Positions 7,852-15,500 of a DNA stretch of 33,608 bases are shown piece after piece. The position numbers and the translations under genes were made by a program. Below the pieces are notes generated by a model. The model was given only the letters and a program-made list of their open reading frames with translations. It did not search any database and was not told where the DNA came from. The DNA is from an uncultured Ruminococcus sp. (GTDB lineage: Bacteria > Bacillota > Clostridia > Oscillospirales > Ruminococcaceae). Each line of letters begins with the position of its first letter. Within the stretch, counting starts at the first letter, position 1. The DNA lies in contig CALANW010000147.1 of assembly GCA_937926145.1 (NCBI GenBank), positions 1 to 33,608 of the forward strand, written 5' to 3'.

Positions 7852-8778
7852 ATGAATCTTATGCACCTGAAATATCTGGTAGAAGTCGAAAAAACGGGCT
7901 CTATCACAAAAGCCGCCTCCAACCTTTTTATGGGGCAGCCGAACCTCAGCAAAGCAATAAAGGAGGTCGAAACGGAATTCGGTTCTCCCATTTTCAAGCG
8001 TATCTCAAAGGGCGTAGAACCCACCGAAAAGGGTATGGCTTTCCTCGAGTGTGCGAAAACTATCATCTCACAGCTTGAAAAAATGGAAACTATCCTCAAA
8101 CCCGAGGACTCCGAGCTTACGACCTTTAAAATAGCTATCCCCCGAGCATCGTATATCGCACACGCCTTTTCAAATTTCATAAATTCGCTCGACCGCAGTG
8201 AAAAGCTCGCAATGAATTTCCGCGAAACGAACGCTATCAGCGCCCTCAACGGTCTTGCCGACGGCGAGTATTCCTATGCCGTTATCCGATTCAGGGAAGA
8301 ATTCGAGGACTTTTTCCTCTCACTTCTCCGCGATAAAGACCTCTACTATGAGGAAATATGGAATTTCCCGTATGTCGCTCTCCTCGCCGAAAAGGACGAA
8401 CTTGCAAAAGCTGAAAACTTCAGCACTGCCGACCTCAACGGCTATATCGAAATAGTTCAGGGCGACTCCACCGTCCCCTACCTCTCGTCCAGCTACCTCA
8501 AAAAGAATAACGAAGCCGAGCATAGCCGTATCTTCGTGTACGACCGCGGAAGCCAGTTCGACCTGCTCGATAACGTCCCACGTTCGTATATGTGGGTGTC
8601 ACCGTTCACCGACAGCCAGCTCCACCATTTCCGCCTTGTCCAGCGATGCTGCTCGGACGACCATTCAAGGGGCAAAGATCTCCTCGTTATGCCGAAGCAC
8701 TATAAGCAGACCGACCTCGATAAAGCCTTTCTCGAAGAAGTCAAACGCGTCCGTGATTCGCTCAAAGAATTGTATTGA
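7852..8778 (+). CDS. LysR-family transcriptional regulator
   Basis: A 308-residue LysR regulator. Residues 1-60 are the winged helix-turn-helix (HLKYLVEVEKTGSITKAA, then GQPNLSKAIKEVE), with IFKRISKGVEPTEKG ending the domain; a linker helix follows and residues 90-300 form the effector-binding domain. I chose ATG at 7852, which gives the standard MNLMHLKY start and has GGGGAATGAG upstream; an in-frame TTG at 7831 would add seven unusual residues. LysR proteins usually control a neighbouring gene in response to a small ligand; the next gene on the same strand is a small membrane protein behind a terminator, so the target is unclear. There is no sign that it belongs to the phage. Confidence 0.9.
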   Translation: MNLMHLKYLVEVEKTGSITKAASNLFMGQPNLSKAIKEVETEFGSPIFKRISKGVEPTEKGMAFLECAKTIISQLEKMETILKPEDSELTTFKIAIPRASYIAHAFSNFINSLDRSEKLAMNFRETNAISALNGLADGEYSYAVIRFREEFEDFFLSLLRDKDLYYEEIWNFPYVALLAEKDELAKAENFSTADLNGYIEIVQGDSTVPYLSSSYLKKNNEAEHSRIFVYDRGSQFDLLDNVPRSYMWVSPFTDSQLHHFRLVQRCCSDDHSRGKDLLVMPKHYKQTDLDKAFLEEVKRVRDSLKELY

Positions 8779-8832
8779 TAAAACTGCACAGGCGTGTTTT
8801 TTGCAAAATTTAATATCACCACATCTTACCGT

Positions 8833-8890
8833 AGAGGACGGGTTTCCCGTCCCGCAGTCACCGATGCTGTTTTTAAAACAAAGCAGTGAC
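8833..8890. repeat. GGGACGGG palindrome, copy 1
   Basis: The palindrome GGACGGGTTTCCCGTCC (8836-8852) is followed by CGCAGTCACC and a related segment that reappears, inverted, at 25960-26005. Other copies of the palindrome are at 24724-24744, 25939-25959, 25984-26004 and 28590-28610. This copy has a degraded right half. Confidence 0.7.
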
Positions 8891-8964
8891 CGTTCCCTGC
8901 AATTTCCAGAAAAACAATTACTTGCCGCAGCACCGCAGCTTTACCCCTTAAAAATATAAAACCC

Positions 8965-9000
8965 AAACGGCTGCCGAGCATAAAAAATCGGCAGCCGTTT
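8965..9000 (+). terminator. strong hairpin, likely terminator
   Basis: A perfect 13-bp stem (AAACGGCTGCCGA at 8965-8977 with TCGGCAGCCGTTT at 8988-9000) encloses a ten-base A-rich loop. It lies between the LysR gene and the next gene. The T run after the stem is short, so termination on the plus strand is likely but not certain. Confidence 0.6.
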
Positions 9001-9030
9001 AAAATAAGATCAGCAATAATCGGAGGAACT

Positions 9031-9573
9031 ATGTTAAAATTCATCGAAAATATAGACAGCAAATTCACCGTAAGAAAAAAAGGCTTCATCGCCCTCGGCG
9101 CAGTCATCATCGCCGCCCTGCTCACAGCCGCAGGATTCGCCTACCCAATGGAAGTGTTCTCACTCCTTGTCGATTCCACCGCAGGCAGCTATGTTGCCCT
9201 CACACTTATCTCTGTAATTTTGAACTGTGCATTCGGCTGGCTGTTCAGCCTTGTAACACGACAGAATATCTCCGCACTCCTCACCCTTATCAGCAATGCA
9301 GTATTCCAGATAGGAATGTTCTTTCTTTTCGCAGCATTCCGTTACAGTATGCCTTACCTCTGGATAATTACCGCAGCCGTGCATATCCTCGTGACCGTCC
9401 TGCTGTTCCTCATCTCAAAACCGAACCCCGAGCCAAACGTAAAAAGAGTAAAGGAAAAGCCGCCCGTCAGCACCAAAGTCAAGGTAATAACAGCAGTGAT
9501 CTACGCACTCGCCTCCGATGCCCTCTATATAACCCTTGCAGTGGTATGGCTGAAACTATTGATCAATGCGTAA
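9031..9573 (+). CDS. hypothetical membrane protein
   Basis: A 180-residue protein I do not recognise. It has about five hydrophobic segments (residues roughly 18-40, 53-75, 80-100, 105-125 and 150-178), with a basic, proline-rich cytoplasmic-looking loop at about 127-147 (SKPNPEPNVKRVKEKPPVS). There is no signal peptide beyond the first membrane segment and no catalytic motif. The start has ATCGGAGGAACT upstream, an excellent ribosome site. It is alone between a strong hairpin and a foldback repeat whose left end begins just after its stop codon, so it appears to be a single-gene unit. Confidence 0.75.
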   Translation: MLKFIENIDSKFTVRKKGFIALGAVIIAALLTAAGFAYPMEVFSLLVDSTAGSYVALTLISVILNCAFGWLFSLVTRQNISALLTLISNAVFQIGMFFLFAAFRYSMPYLWIITAAVHILVTVLLFLISKPNPEPNVKRVKEKPPVSTKVKVITAVIYALASDALYITLAVVWLKLLINA

Positions 9574-9576
9574 TGT

Positions 9577-9960
9577 TAAATTCGGAATGCGGAATTCGGA
9601 ATTATTTCGCACTGAAAATTGCTGTAAAAACCGTATAGAACGTAGCACCCGTCTTGAATCGCATCAGCAATTTTGGGCATATAAATATTAATGTTTTTAC
9701 AAACAAAAAAGCCCTGTTTTCTTTGGATAAAACCATTGAAAACAGGGTTATTCGTTTATTGTGTAAATACATCAAAGCGCAGGACGAGTGAACCGTCCTC
9801 TAATACTAATCTCTAATGAATGTGTAGACAAAAAATCGGCGCAAAACCCATATATGCGAGCTTTGCTTGATTTTTCGTATAGAATCCGCCTAAGGAATTC
9901 AGGTGTTTCATGACCAAGATCAGGAGCAAATATAATTCCGCATTCCGAATTCCGAATTTA
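9577..9960. repeat. foldback element A with 7-bp-unit ends
   Basis: The ends are inverted repeats of about 28 bases built from tandem 7-base units: left ATTCGGA, ATGCGGA, ATTCGGA; right, read inward on the other strand, ATTCGGA, ATTCGGA, ATGCGGA. Inside are a terminator-like hairpin and a segment near 9890-9925 (GAATCCGCC then AATTCAGGTGTT) shared with element B. There is no reading frame that looks real. It separates two convergent genes and its edges lie 2-4 bases from both stop codons. Confidence 0.7.
9712..9747 (-). terminator. hairpin terminator inside element A
   Basis: CCCTGTTTTC (9712-9721) pairs with GAAAACAGGG (9738-9747). Read on the minus strand the stem is followed by CTTTTTTG, a typical rho-independent terminator, and could stop transcription from the peptidase gene. 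On the plus strand it could also act against the membrane-protein gene. Confidence 0.65.
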
Positions 9961-9961
9961 A

Positions 9962-10819
9962 TCATTGCGCATTAAATTTAGTGATCTTCACCACAACCGC
10001 CTGAAAACCGTTGTCCTCAAATCGGTTGAGGAACGAGGTCTTCATATATGCCGTGATGTCCTTTTTTCCGTTCGGGTCCATAAAGTAGTAGCAGTTCGTG
10101 TCATATCCGCACAGAACGAGCGTGTGCGAGTTGCCATACCAAGTGTATTTCTCCGCCGTACCGTCTATGTACCACTCGGACGGCTTGCGGTAATTGAGCG
10201 GCTTCATATCGATCGTCGCCCATACTATTATAGGAACACCCTCATCAAGCAGCTTTTCTATATCCGCCGAGTTAAGGTCTTCTTCAAGCGCCATAGCACG
10301 GTATTCCACAGAGGACGGTGCTTTTTCATCAAAAAAGCGGTTCATCGACTCGGCAAGCACCTCGCTTGTGCAGCCATAACCCCACTTGTAAGGATCTCCC
10401 GCAAAAACTTTTCTCGGGTCAGGTCCGTGCGACTGCTTGTGCTTGTCATAGTAAAAATTATCGTCCCAGCCGAGGTAATTATCGGTAAAATCAAGCTTGT
10501 CCGTTTCAAATCCAAGCATCTGCAAAACCGCCGCCGCGCAGGACGGCTCACAGCCAACGGGCAGTTCGGGGTATTGATCTATCAGCGGCACATCGATCGA
10601 TACCTTCCCCAAAAGTGCGGACGGCTTATCATAATTCTCACCAAGCACCTCCACAGTGAAACCGCCGTAAAGCGCGTGAGGGTCAGCACCGAGAAGCGTG
10701 TACTTGTCATTCTCGGCGATGCGTTCGCTGAATTTTTCATTTGTGATAAAATAATCCGCGCAGACCGCAGCCGCCGCAAGTCCGACCGTCAGCGCAGCAA
10801 TAATAGCCTTGTACCGCAT
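9962..10819 (-). CDS. C39-like cysteine peptidase, exported
   Basis: A 285-residue protein of the peptidase C39-like (C39_2) family. Residues 5-23 form a signal peptide or N-terminal anchor, so it acts outside the cell. The catalytic cysteine is C90 in YPELPVGCEPSC, the histidine H232 in GNSHTLVLCGYD and the aspartate D248 in FMDPNG, all in family order. Such proteins are common in clostridia as stand-alone extracytoplasmic proteases of unknown substrate; unlike bacteriocin-transporter C39 domains it has no ABC partner. AAAGGACGGG precedes the ATG, and a good promoter lies just upstream. The stop codon abuts the right end of foldback element A. Confidence 0.85.
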   Translation of the reverse strand: MRYKAIIAALTVGLAAAAVCADYFITNEKFSERIAENDKYTLLGADPHALYGGFTVEVLGENYDKPSALLGKVSIDVPLIDQYPELPVGCEPSCAAAVLQMLGFETDKLDFTDNYLGWDDNFYYDKHKQSHGPDPRKVFAGDPYKWGYGCTSEVLAESMNRFFDEKAPSSVEYRAMALEEDLNSADIEKLLDEGVPIIVWATIDMKPLNYRKPSEWYIDGTAEKYTWYGNSHTLVLCGYDTNCYYFMDPNGKKDITAYMKTSFLNRFEDNGFQAVVVKITKFNAQ

Positions 10820-10848
10820 TTTCCCGTCCTTTCAAAAAACTTTAACAT

Positions 10849-10877
10849 ATTATATCATATTTCCGCTCAGATTTCAA
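10849..10877 (-). promoter_or_regulatory. promoter of the C39 peptidase gene
   Basis: On the minus strand TTGAAA (10877-10872) and TATAAT (10854-10849) are 17 bases apart, about 30 bases upstream of the start codon. Confidence 0.65.
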
Positions 10878-10910
10878 GACTTGGCAATATGCCGAATATT
10901 TTCCCGACCC

Positions 10911-10940
10911 TTGACAAACGAACAAGCCTTGGTGTATAAT
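10911..10940 (+). promoter_or_regulatory. promoter of the coiled-coil gene
   Basis: Consensus TTGACA (10911-10916) and TATAAT (10935-10940) with 18 bases between. It is divergent from the peptidase promoter, with only 33 bases between the two -35 boxes. Confidence 0.8.
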
Positions 10941-10963
10941 ATTTCTACTGGAGGCTGAACGGA

Positions 10964-11500
10964 ATGAATACGGAAGAAATTTTACTGCAAATACTTGAAG
11001 AACAGAAAAAAACTCGCGCAGACATAAATGATATACGCACGGATATCAACGAAATGCGCACGGATATCAATGGTATCCACTCGGAAATCAATGAAATGCG
11101 TTCCGAAATCAACGAAATGCGTTCCGAAATCAACGAAATGCGTTCCGATATGAACGATATGCGTTCTGATATTACGGAACTGCAAAACAATCAGCGTGAA
11201 ATGCTTGACAGGCAGGATAAGTTTGATGCAAGAATGACCGGATTTGAAAGCAGGCAGGATAAGTTTGATAAAAAGCTGGATAATATTGAAGCGAAACAGG
11301 ATACCCTCGAAAAAGATGTCAAGAGCATCAAGATCACCCTTGAAAATGAGGTTTCACCCGCTATCAGAACACTTACTGAAATGCAGGTACAGAATTCGGG
11401 CCGTCTTGTTGTTATCGAAAATGATGTCCGTGACCTCAAGGATAACTTTGCTATAAATGAAGTCCTCTTCGGACTTGAAAAGATGAAATCACACGGTTAA
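10964..11500 (+). CDS. coiled-coil protein with 7-residue repeats
   Basis: A 178-residue hydrophilic protein, almost entirely helical coiled coil. Residues 20-75 are eight successive 7-residue units of the form D/E-I-N-E-M-R-S/T, and residues 80-140 continue with heptads (DKFDARMTGFESRQDKFD). There is no signal peptide or membrane segment, so it should be a cytoplasmic rod, probably an oligomer. I do not recognise a family; similar repeat proteins occur near phage and surface-protein genes in Firmicutes. It has its own consensus promoter, GGAGG nine bases before the ATG, and its own terminator, so it is a single-gene unit. The repeat region is nearly identical at the DNA level, hinting at copy-number change. 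Confidence 0.8.
   Translation: MNTEEILLQILEEQKKTRADINDIRTDINEMRTDINGIHSEINEMRSEINEMRSEINEMRSDMNDMRSDITELQNNQREMLDRQDKFDARMTGFESRQDKFDKKLDNIEAKQDTLEKDVKSIKITLENEVSPAIRTLTEMQVQNSGRLVVIENDVRDLKDNFAINEVLFGLEKMKSHG
11021..11188 (+). repeat. 21-bp in-frame tandem repeat
   Basis: Eight 21-base units encode the 7-residue heptads. Two consecutive units (11105-11125 and 11126-11146) are identical and the third differs by little; outer units are more diverged. Confidence 0.85.
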
Positions 11501-11508
11501 AATACGAT

Positions 11509-11541
11509 AAGACTTATTCCTATGAATAGGTCTTATTTTTT
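11509..11541 (+). terminator. terminator after the coiled-coil gene
   Basis: AAGAC/TTATTC pairs with GAATAG/GTCTT (11509-11534) around a CTAT loop and is followed by ATTTTTT (11535-11541). Confidence 0.75.
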
Positions 11542-11569
11542 ACAAATGCCTTGATTTGGGAGGAACACA

Positions 11570-12049
11570 ATGAAAAAGCTTCTCTTTGCGATACTTGCGT
11601 CTGTCCTTTTATTATCCGCCTGCGGAAAAATGAAAACCACAGATGACCTTATCAAAAAAGCACGAAAAGAAATCCCTATCTCCGATGCCGAAAATACCGA
11701 TATAAGCTTTGCAGGAAAATGCCAAAACGACAGCTATTCCCTGCTCTGGTTCATCTCTGGGAACGAATATCAATTGCACTATTATCTTCCTATGGAATGC
11801 CTTGAAGCCAACGACGGCTACGAATTCAAGCAAACTTTCAAGCCTATCGACTGCGGAAAAGATATCGCCGCACTCCAGTGGCACGGCTATGCTTTTATCA
11901 TCAATAATCAGAACTGCAAAACGCTGAAGATCACCGATTCGGGCGGCGTTCACAATATTGAGGTAAACGAATATCCTTTTGTATGGTATAATGAAGAAAT
12001 CCCGAGCGAGTATCTTTTTCTCGATGAAAACAACAACGATATAACATAA
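11570..12049 (+). CDS. putative lipoprotein
   Basis: A 159-residue protein with a lipoprotein signal: positive start MKKLL, hydrophobic stretch, and lipobox LSAC with the lipidated cysteine at residue 18. The mature part is a small alpha/beta domain I do not recognise (FAGKCQNDSYSLLWFISGNEYQLHYY). It would be tethered to the outside of the cytoplasmic membrane. GGGAGGAACACA precedes the start. The patatin gene follows after 15 bases on the same strand, so the two are probably co-transcribed; whether they work together is unknown. Confidence 0.8.
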   Translation: MKKLLFAILASVLLLSACGKMKTTDDLIKKARKEIPISDAENTDISFAGKCQNDSYSLLWFISGNEYQLHYYLPMECLEANDGYEFKQTFKPIDCGKDIAALQWHGYAFIINNQNCKTLKITDSGGVHNIEVNEYPFVWYNEEIPSEYLFLDENNNDIT

Positions 12050-12064
12050 ACGGAGCGTGAAAAT

Positions 12065-12943
12065 ATGAGCGAAAATGTGACAAACAAAGTTGGACTTGTA
12101 CTTGAGGGCGGAACATTCCGCGGCGTTTATTCGGCAGGCGTTATGGACGCTTTCCTTGAAAACGGCATTGAATTTCCATATATTATCGGGGTTTCGGCAG
12201 GCATATCGAACGGCGTTTCCTATGTTTCAAAGCAGTTCGCACGAAACCGCGAAATTATGGATAAATACCGCAGCGACAAACGCTATATCGGCGCAAGAAA
12301 TTTCCGCGTATGCAAAAGCTGTTTCGGACTTGACTTTGTTTTCGGCGAAATTCCGAATAAACTCATCCCGTTTGATTATGATACTTTTTATAAATACAAA
12401 GGCGAACTCAAAGTAGGCGTTACCAACGCCGCTACGGGAAAATTCGAATGCAAAAACGGACTGGAAAACGGTACGGACTTCAAATATCTCCGCGCGTCCT
12501 GCTCTATTCCGGGACTTTTCCCTCCTGCCGAGCTTGACGGAAATTTCTACTATGACGGCGGACTTTCCTGCCCGATACCGATAAAGCCTGCAATAAAAGA
12601 CGGCTGCACAAAAAACGTCATTATCCTCACACAGCCAGAAGGTTTCGTCAAAAAATGCGGCAAGGGCAACATCATAATGAGCCAGCTTATCCGCAAAAAA
12701 TTTCCCGAGATCGAAATGCTTCTGCTCGACCGTCACAGAATATACAACCGTCAGACGGAATTCTGCAGAGAGCTTGAACGCCGCGGAAAAGCGCTTATTT
12801 TCCGCCCGAAAATAAAGCTCGACAGCCTTGAAAAAAGCACGGAAAAGCTTCGCGAAACGTGGCAGATGGGCTATGACGACGGCACTGCAAGAATTGAAGA
12901 AGTCAAAGCTTTTATCGGCACACAGTACGATATGTACAATTGA
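12065..12943 (+). CDS. patatin-like phospholipase, YjjU type
   Basis: A 292-residue patatin-family lipid acyl hydrolase. The oxyanion glycine loop is EGGTFRGVYSAG (residues 14-25), the nucleophile is S44 in GVSAG and the catalytic aspartate is D164 in YYDGG, giving the complete Ser-Asp dyad. A CSIPGLFPP segment at about 146-154 is typical of the bacterial RssA/YjjU branch. No signal peptide is seen, so it is likely cytoplasmic or membrane-associated from inside. The natural substrate of these enzymes in Firmicutes is mostly unknown. It follows the lipoprotein gene by 15 bases with GGAGCG upstream. Confidence 0.9.
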   Translation: MSENVTNKVGLVLEGGTFRGVYSAGVMDAFLENGIEFPYIIGVSAGISNGVSYVSKQFARNREIMDKYRSDKRYIGARNFRVCKSCFGLDFVFGEIPNKLIPFDYDTFYKYKGELKVGVTNAATGKFECKNGLENGTDFKYLRASCSIPGLFPPAELDGNFYYDGGLSCPIPIKPAIKDGCTKNVIILTQPEGFVKKCGKGNIIMSQLIRKKFPEIEMLLLDRHRIYNRQTEFCRELERRGKALIFRPKIKLDSLEKSTEKLRETWQMGYDDGTARIEEVKAFIGTQYDMYN

Positions 12944-12973
12944 GCAAGTATATTTTTTATTGCCTTGGAAATA

Positions 12974-13091
12974 ATACTAAACACCAATAAAATACAGGAA
13001 AAAATCTGCGCCAAAATCACATATAAACCTGTTAAAACAGCTACAAGATTGTTGGCTTGATTTTTTCCAAATTTTAAATGGTGTTTAGTAT
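12974..13091. repeat. 118-bp element with perfect 13-bp inverted ends
   Basis: ATACTAAACACCA (12974-12986) is repeated inverted as TGGTGTTTAGTAT (13079-13091). The interior (GCGCCAAAATCACATATA, then GGCTTGATTTTTTCC) resembles a part of element A near 9838-9876 (GCGCAAAACCCATATA, then GCTTGATTTTTCG). There is no ORF. It is MITE-like in size and form. Confidence 0.7.
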
Positions 13092-13112
13092 AATAATCCC
13101 GAGGTGATAAAA

Positions 13113-13280
13113 ATGGAAAAAGGACTTGACAAACTTTTGTCGGAGAGCAGCTCAGCGAAAATTTTTTACGGCTCGCTGCCCGATTATGTCCGCGGTGCGA
13201 TAATGAAAAACGTTGACAAAATAACAGATGAGGAAACTCTCCGCCGCGAAGCCGAAAAAATTATGCACGAGTTTAATTAA
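13113..13280 (+). CDS. small 55-residue protein
   Basis: This short frame starts at ATG 13113 with a textbook ribosome site (GAGGTGA, 13100-13106) seven bases upstream and ends with TAA at 13280. The product is charged and helical: MEKGLDKLLSESSSAKIFYG, then SLPDYVRGAIMKNVDKITDE and a REAEKIMHEFN end. The pattern 'hydrophobic-x-LP-x-YV' followed by 'I-x(4)-L-RR-x-AE' recalls a family of small clostridial hypothetical proteins, but that is from memory. The function is unknown. The 3' end falls exactly at the left edge of foldback element B, while the right end of another element lies 21 bases before the ATG. A TATAAT (13089-13094) at the end of that element could serve as a -10 box. Confidence 0.65.
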   Translation: MEKGLDKLLSESSSAKIFYGSLPDYVRGAIMKNVDKITDEETLRREAEKIMHEFN

Positions 13281-13626
13281 ATTCGGAATTAGGAATTCGT
13301 AATGCGCAATTATTTATGCACCGAGAACTACCGTAAAATCATACGGGCGGATTCTATATCCGCCCGTTGAAAACCCACAATTATGGCAATATCTCTGTTG
13401 GAAGCGGTTTTTCCGTACCGCGCCGCCAAACGTCATTAAACAAACAAGCGCCCTTGATTTTATCTGAAAAAGATAGGATCAAAGGCGCTTTGTTATACGA
13501 TAAACAATACAAAATATGCAACGAAAATCACTTCGCGATTCGGGTCAGAAGCCCGCCTTAAGAAATTCAGGTGTTAGCAACCAATTTGCGGAACTAAAAT
13601 AATTCCGCATTCCGAATTCCTAATTT
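13278..13626. repeat. foldback element B with 7-bp-unit ends
   Basis: The left end reads ATTCGGA, ATTAGGA, ATTCGTA, ATGCGCA, ATT; the right end, on the other strand, ATTAGGA, ATTCGGA, ATGCGGA, ATT. Inside are a GGGCGGAT...ATCCGCCC palindrome (13345-13366), a terminator-like hairpin and AATTCAGGTGTT as in element A, then GCAATTTGCGGAACTAAAA-like sequence as in element D. A 64-codon frame at 13367-13561 lies within it and is not believable. Both flanking genes have their stop codon inside its ends. Confidence 0.7.
13446..13490. terminator. hairpin inside element B
   Basis: AAGCGCCCTTGAT (13446-13458) pairs with ATCAAAGGCGCTT (13478-13490) with a single mismatch. It occupies the same relative place as the hairpin in element A and may act as a terminator for the small gene on its left or the minus-strand gene on its right. 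Confidence 0.5.
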
Positions 13627-13991
13627 CTCTTGATTCCCTGCTTTTTCCACTCGTCCGTGAGCCATTTCGGGAGTTCCTTTTCTTTTGAATAGTAGCCGAG
13701 CTTCGACGGGCGAAGTTTATGATCTTTGAGCCAGATCTGATACTGCTCCTCTATCCAGTCGAGCATTTGGTGATAACCGTCATTGCTCTGCTCGAAAATT
13801 TTCCCATCGACCATTTCCGAAAGGTCATAGCATTTCACGCCGTACCAAACATCGACTTTTATCTCGTCTTTCGGCACGATGTGAAAATTGAAATCGTCGA
13901 AATTCATTCCGCGCTTTGAGCCGCTGTAATGACCGCCCATTTGAAAATACTCATACTCGGGGATTTTTATCGAATAGTTATTTTCCGTCAC
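13620..13991 (-). CDS. hypothetical protein coupled to a YjbR-like gene
   Basis: A 123-residue soluble protein with no family I recognise. It is rich in aromatic and acidic residues (FQMGGHYSGSKRGMNFDDFNFHIVPKDE) and has a strand-rich first half, then helical LDWIEEQYQIWLKDHKL and a WLTDEWKKQGIKRN end. The start is GTG at 13991 with AAGGAGGAAGAAAA upstream; the last 14 bases of the upstream YjbR gene overlap it, so translation is coupled and a shared job is plausible. Its TAG stop lies inside the right end of foldback element B, so the final residues may come from the element. Confidence 0.7.
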   Translation of the reverse strand: MTENNYSIKIPEYEYFQMGGHYSGSKRGMNFDDFNFHIVPKDEIKVDVWYGVKCYDLSEMVDGKIFEQSNDGYHQMLDWIEEQYQIWLKDHKLRPSKLGYYSKEKELPKWLTDEWKKQGIKRN

Positions 13992-14337
13992 TTTTCTTCC
14001 TCCTTATCTGCTTTTTTGTAAGATAAAAGCTGTCATCGATCATTCGCTTTACTTCGTCATCGGGTACGTCCAAACCTAAAATGACCGAGTTCCAGTGCGT
14101 TTTATTCATGTGATAAGCGGGAGTTACGCCCTCATACACCGAGCGCAGAAAATCTGCATTCATCGGCTCACATTTGAGGTTGACGATATGCTTTTCGCCG
14201 AGCTGCATTATCAGTCCGAACCATTTTCCGCTGTCCGAGTGGCGAAGCACGACCGTTTCACTGTCATTTTCAAACGGCGAATCAGCCGCCGCGCCCGAAA
14301 GCGTGAGTGCATACTCGATAACTTCCGACTTTGTCAT
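13978..14337 (-). CDS. YjbR/MmcQ-family protein
   Basis: A 119-residue protein of the YjbR/MmcQ family, small CyaY-like-fold proteins suggested to bind DNA. Family features seen: MTKSEVIEYALTLSGAA start, DSPFENDSETVVLRH, KWFGLIMQLGEKHIVNLKC, VTPAYHMNKTHWNSVIL and a final DSFYLTKKQ helix. The conserved TPAYHMNKxHW motif is intact. The role in the cell is not established. Its ATG has AAGGTGAT upstream. It is followed, with a 14-base overlap, by the unknown 123-residue gene, the two forming a small operon. Confidence 0.85.
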   Translation of the reverse strand: MTKSEVIEYALTLSGAAADSPFENDSETVVLRHSDSGKWFGLIMQLGEKHIVNLKCEPMNADFLRSVYEGVTPAYHMNKTHWNSVILGLDVPDDEVKRMIDDSFYLTKKQIRRKKSDGK

Positions 14338-14362
14338 AATATCACCTTTTTAGATGAAAAAA

Positions 14363-14412
14363 TATAGGCAAAACCGCGCGAAACCTTAACTTTCCGTGTG
14401 GTTTTGCCTATA
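14363..14412 (-). terminator. terminator of spoVAD
   Basis: TATAGGCAAAACC (14363-14375) and GGTTTTGCCTATA (14400-14412) form a perfect 13-bp stem. Read on the minus strand it is followed by TTTTTTC, a good rho-independent terminator. Confidence 0.75.
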
Positions 14413-14439
14413 ATATTATAACATAGGAGGACTTTTTTT

Positions 14440-15471
14440 TCAAGTGTTTTCTTTGAAGCGCGATTCATGCGAGATAAAGACGGCGTGGGATATCGAGGGT
14501 ATGCTTTCACCCTGCTGCGAGGCGGTCGTTGACATAAGCGCGCCCGTTGCGCAGAAGAGAATGTTTTTCAGTGTACCGTTTTTCACCTTGTCGAGGAAAT
14601 AGCCGCAAAGCACCGATGCTGAGCAGCCGCAGCCCGAGCCGCCTGCGTGAACGTCCTGATTTTCGCGGTCGAACATCATCAATCCGCAGTCTTTATGCTG
14701 CTTGCTGATATCGATGTTTTCTTTTTGGAGAAGTTCGATCAAAAGCTCACTGCCGACAAGTCCGAGGTCGCCCGTGATGATAGCGTCAAAGTCGCCCGGC
14801 TGCATCGCGGTATCGTCAAGGAACTGCTTGATAACATACGCCGCCGCAGGAGCCATTGCCGCGCCCATATTGTTCGCATCTGTCACGCCGAGGTCAACGA
14901 TCTTTCCGATAGTGACCGCGCGGATAAACGGTGCTGACGCTTTTTCCGAAACGATTACCGCGCCAGAAGCCGTGCAAGTCCACTGAGCAGTCGGTGTTCG
15001 CACTCCGCCGTAGGAAAGAGGAAAACGGAACTGGCGCTCTGCCGAGCAGAAGTGTGAAGAAGTTACCGCCGCGACCTTTCCGCCGATGCCGCTGTCGGTC
15101 ATAAGTGAGGACAGAACAAGCCCCTCCGACATTGTGGAGCAAGCGCCGTAGATACCGAGAAGCGGTATCTCAAAATCACGCAGACCGTAAGTCGAACCGA
15201 TACACTGGTTAAGCAGGTCGCCTGCAAACATATAGTCAATATCGTGAGTGGACAGACCGCCCTTTTTTATCGCGAGGGCAAGCGCGTGCTTCACAAGCTC
15301 ACTTTCGCCCTTTTCCCAAGTTGACTGACCGAGATAACCGTCCTCCACGCACTCATCGAAGTAAGAACCGAGCGGACCTTCCGATTCCATTTTTCCAACG
15401 ATCGAAGCATAGCTGTAAATGGACGGCGAGGATTCCATAATAAAAGTATTCCGTGAAATTTTTTTAGCCAT
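14440..15471 (-). CDS. spoVAD: stage V sporulation protein AD
   Basis: A 343-residue SpoVAD, the thiolase-fold protein of the SpoVA channel through which dipicolinic acid enters the developing spore and leaves at germination; SpoVAD binds dipicolinic acid on the forespore inner membrane. Family segments seen: ESSPSIYSYASIVGKMESEGPLG, DYMFAGDLLNQCIGSTYGLR, GIYGACSTMSEGL, SSHFCSAERQFRFPLSYGG, then ITGDLGLVGSELLIELL and HAGGSGCGCSA. Length is normal. GGAGGTCATT precedes the ATG. Unlike the usual spoVAC-AD-AE operon it stands alone: the next gene on either side is unrelated. A sigma-G-like promoter lies just upstream, which fits forespore expression. Confidence 0.9.
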   Translation of the reverse strand: MAKKISRNTFIMESSPSIYSYASIVGKMESEGPLGSYFDECVEDGYLGQSTWEKGESELVKHALALAIKKGGLSTHDIDYMFAGDLLNQCIGSTYGLRDFEIPLLGIYGACSTMSEGLVLSSLMTDSGIGGKVAAVTSSHFCSAERQFRFPLSYGGVRTPTAQWTCTASGAVIVSEKASAPFIRAVTIGKIVDLGVTDANNMGAAMAPAAAYVIKQFLDDTAMQPGDFDAIITGDLGLVGSELLIELLQKENIDISKQHKDCGLMMFDRENQDVHAGGSGCGCSASVLCGYFLDKVKNGTLKNILFCATGALMSTTASQQGESIPSISHAVFISHESRFKENT

Positions 15472-15500
15472 AATGACCTCCGAAAGAATTTATTCGGGAT

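Noticed and set aside
9965..10939. 324-codon plus-strand frame opposite the C39 peptidase gene
   Set aside because: It is the mirror of a well-supported gene, with basic, low-complexity sequence and no start signal. It also crosses both promoters.
13367..13561. 64-codon frame in element B
   Set aside because: It runs through palindromes and a hairpin of a repeat element and has no ribosome site.
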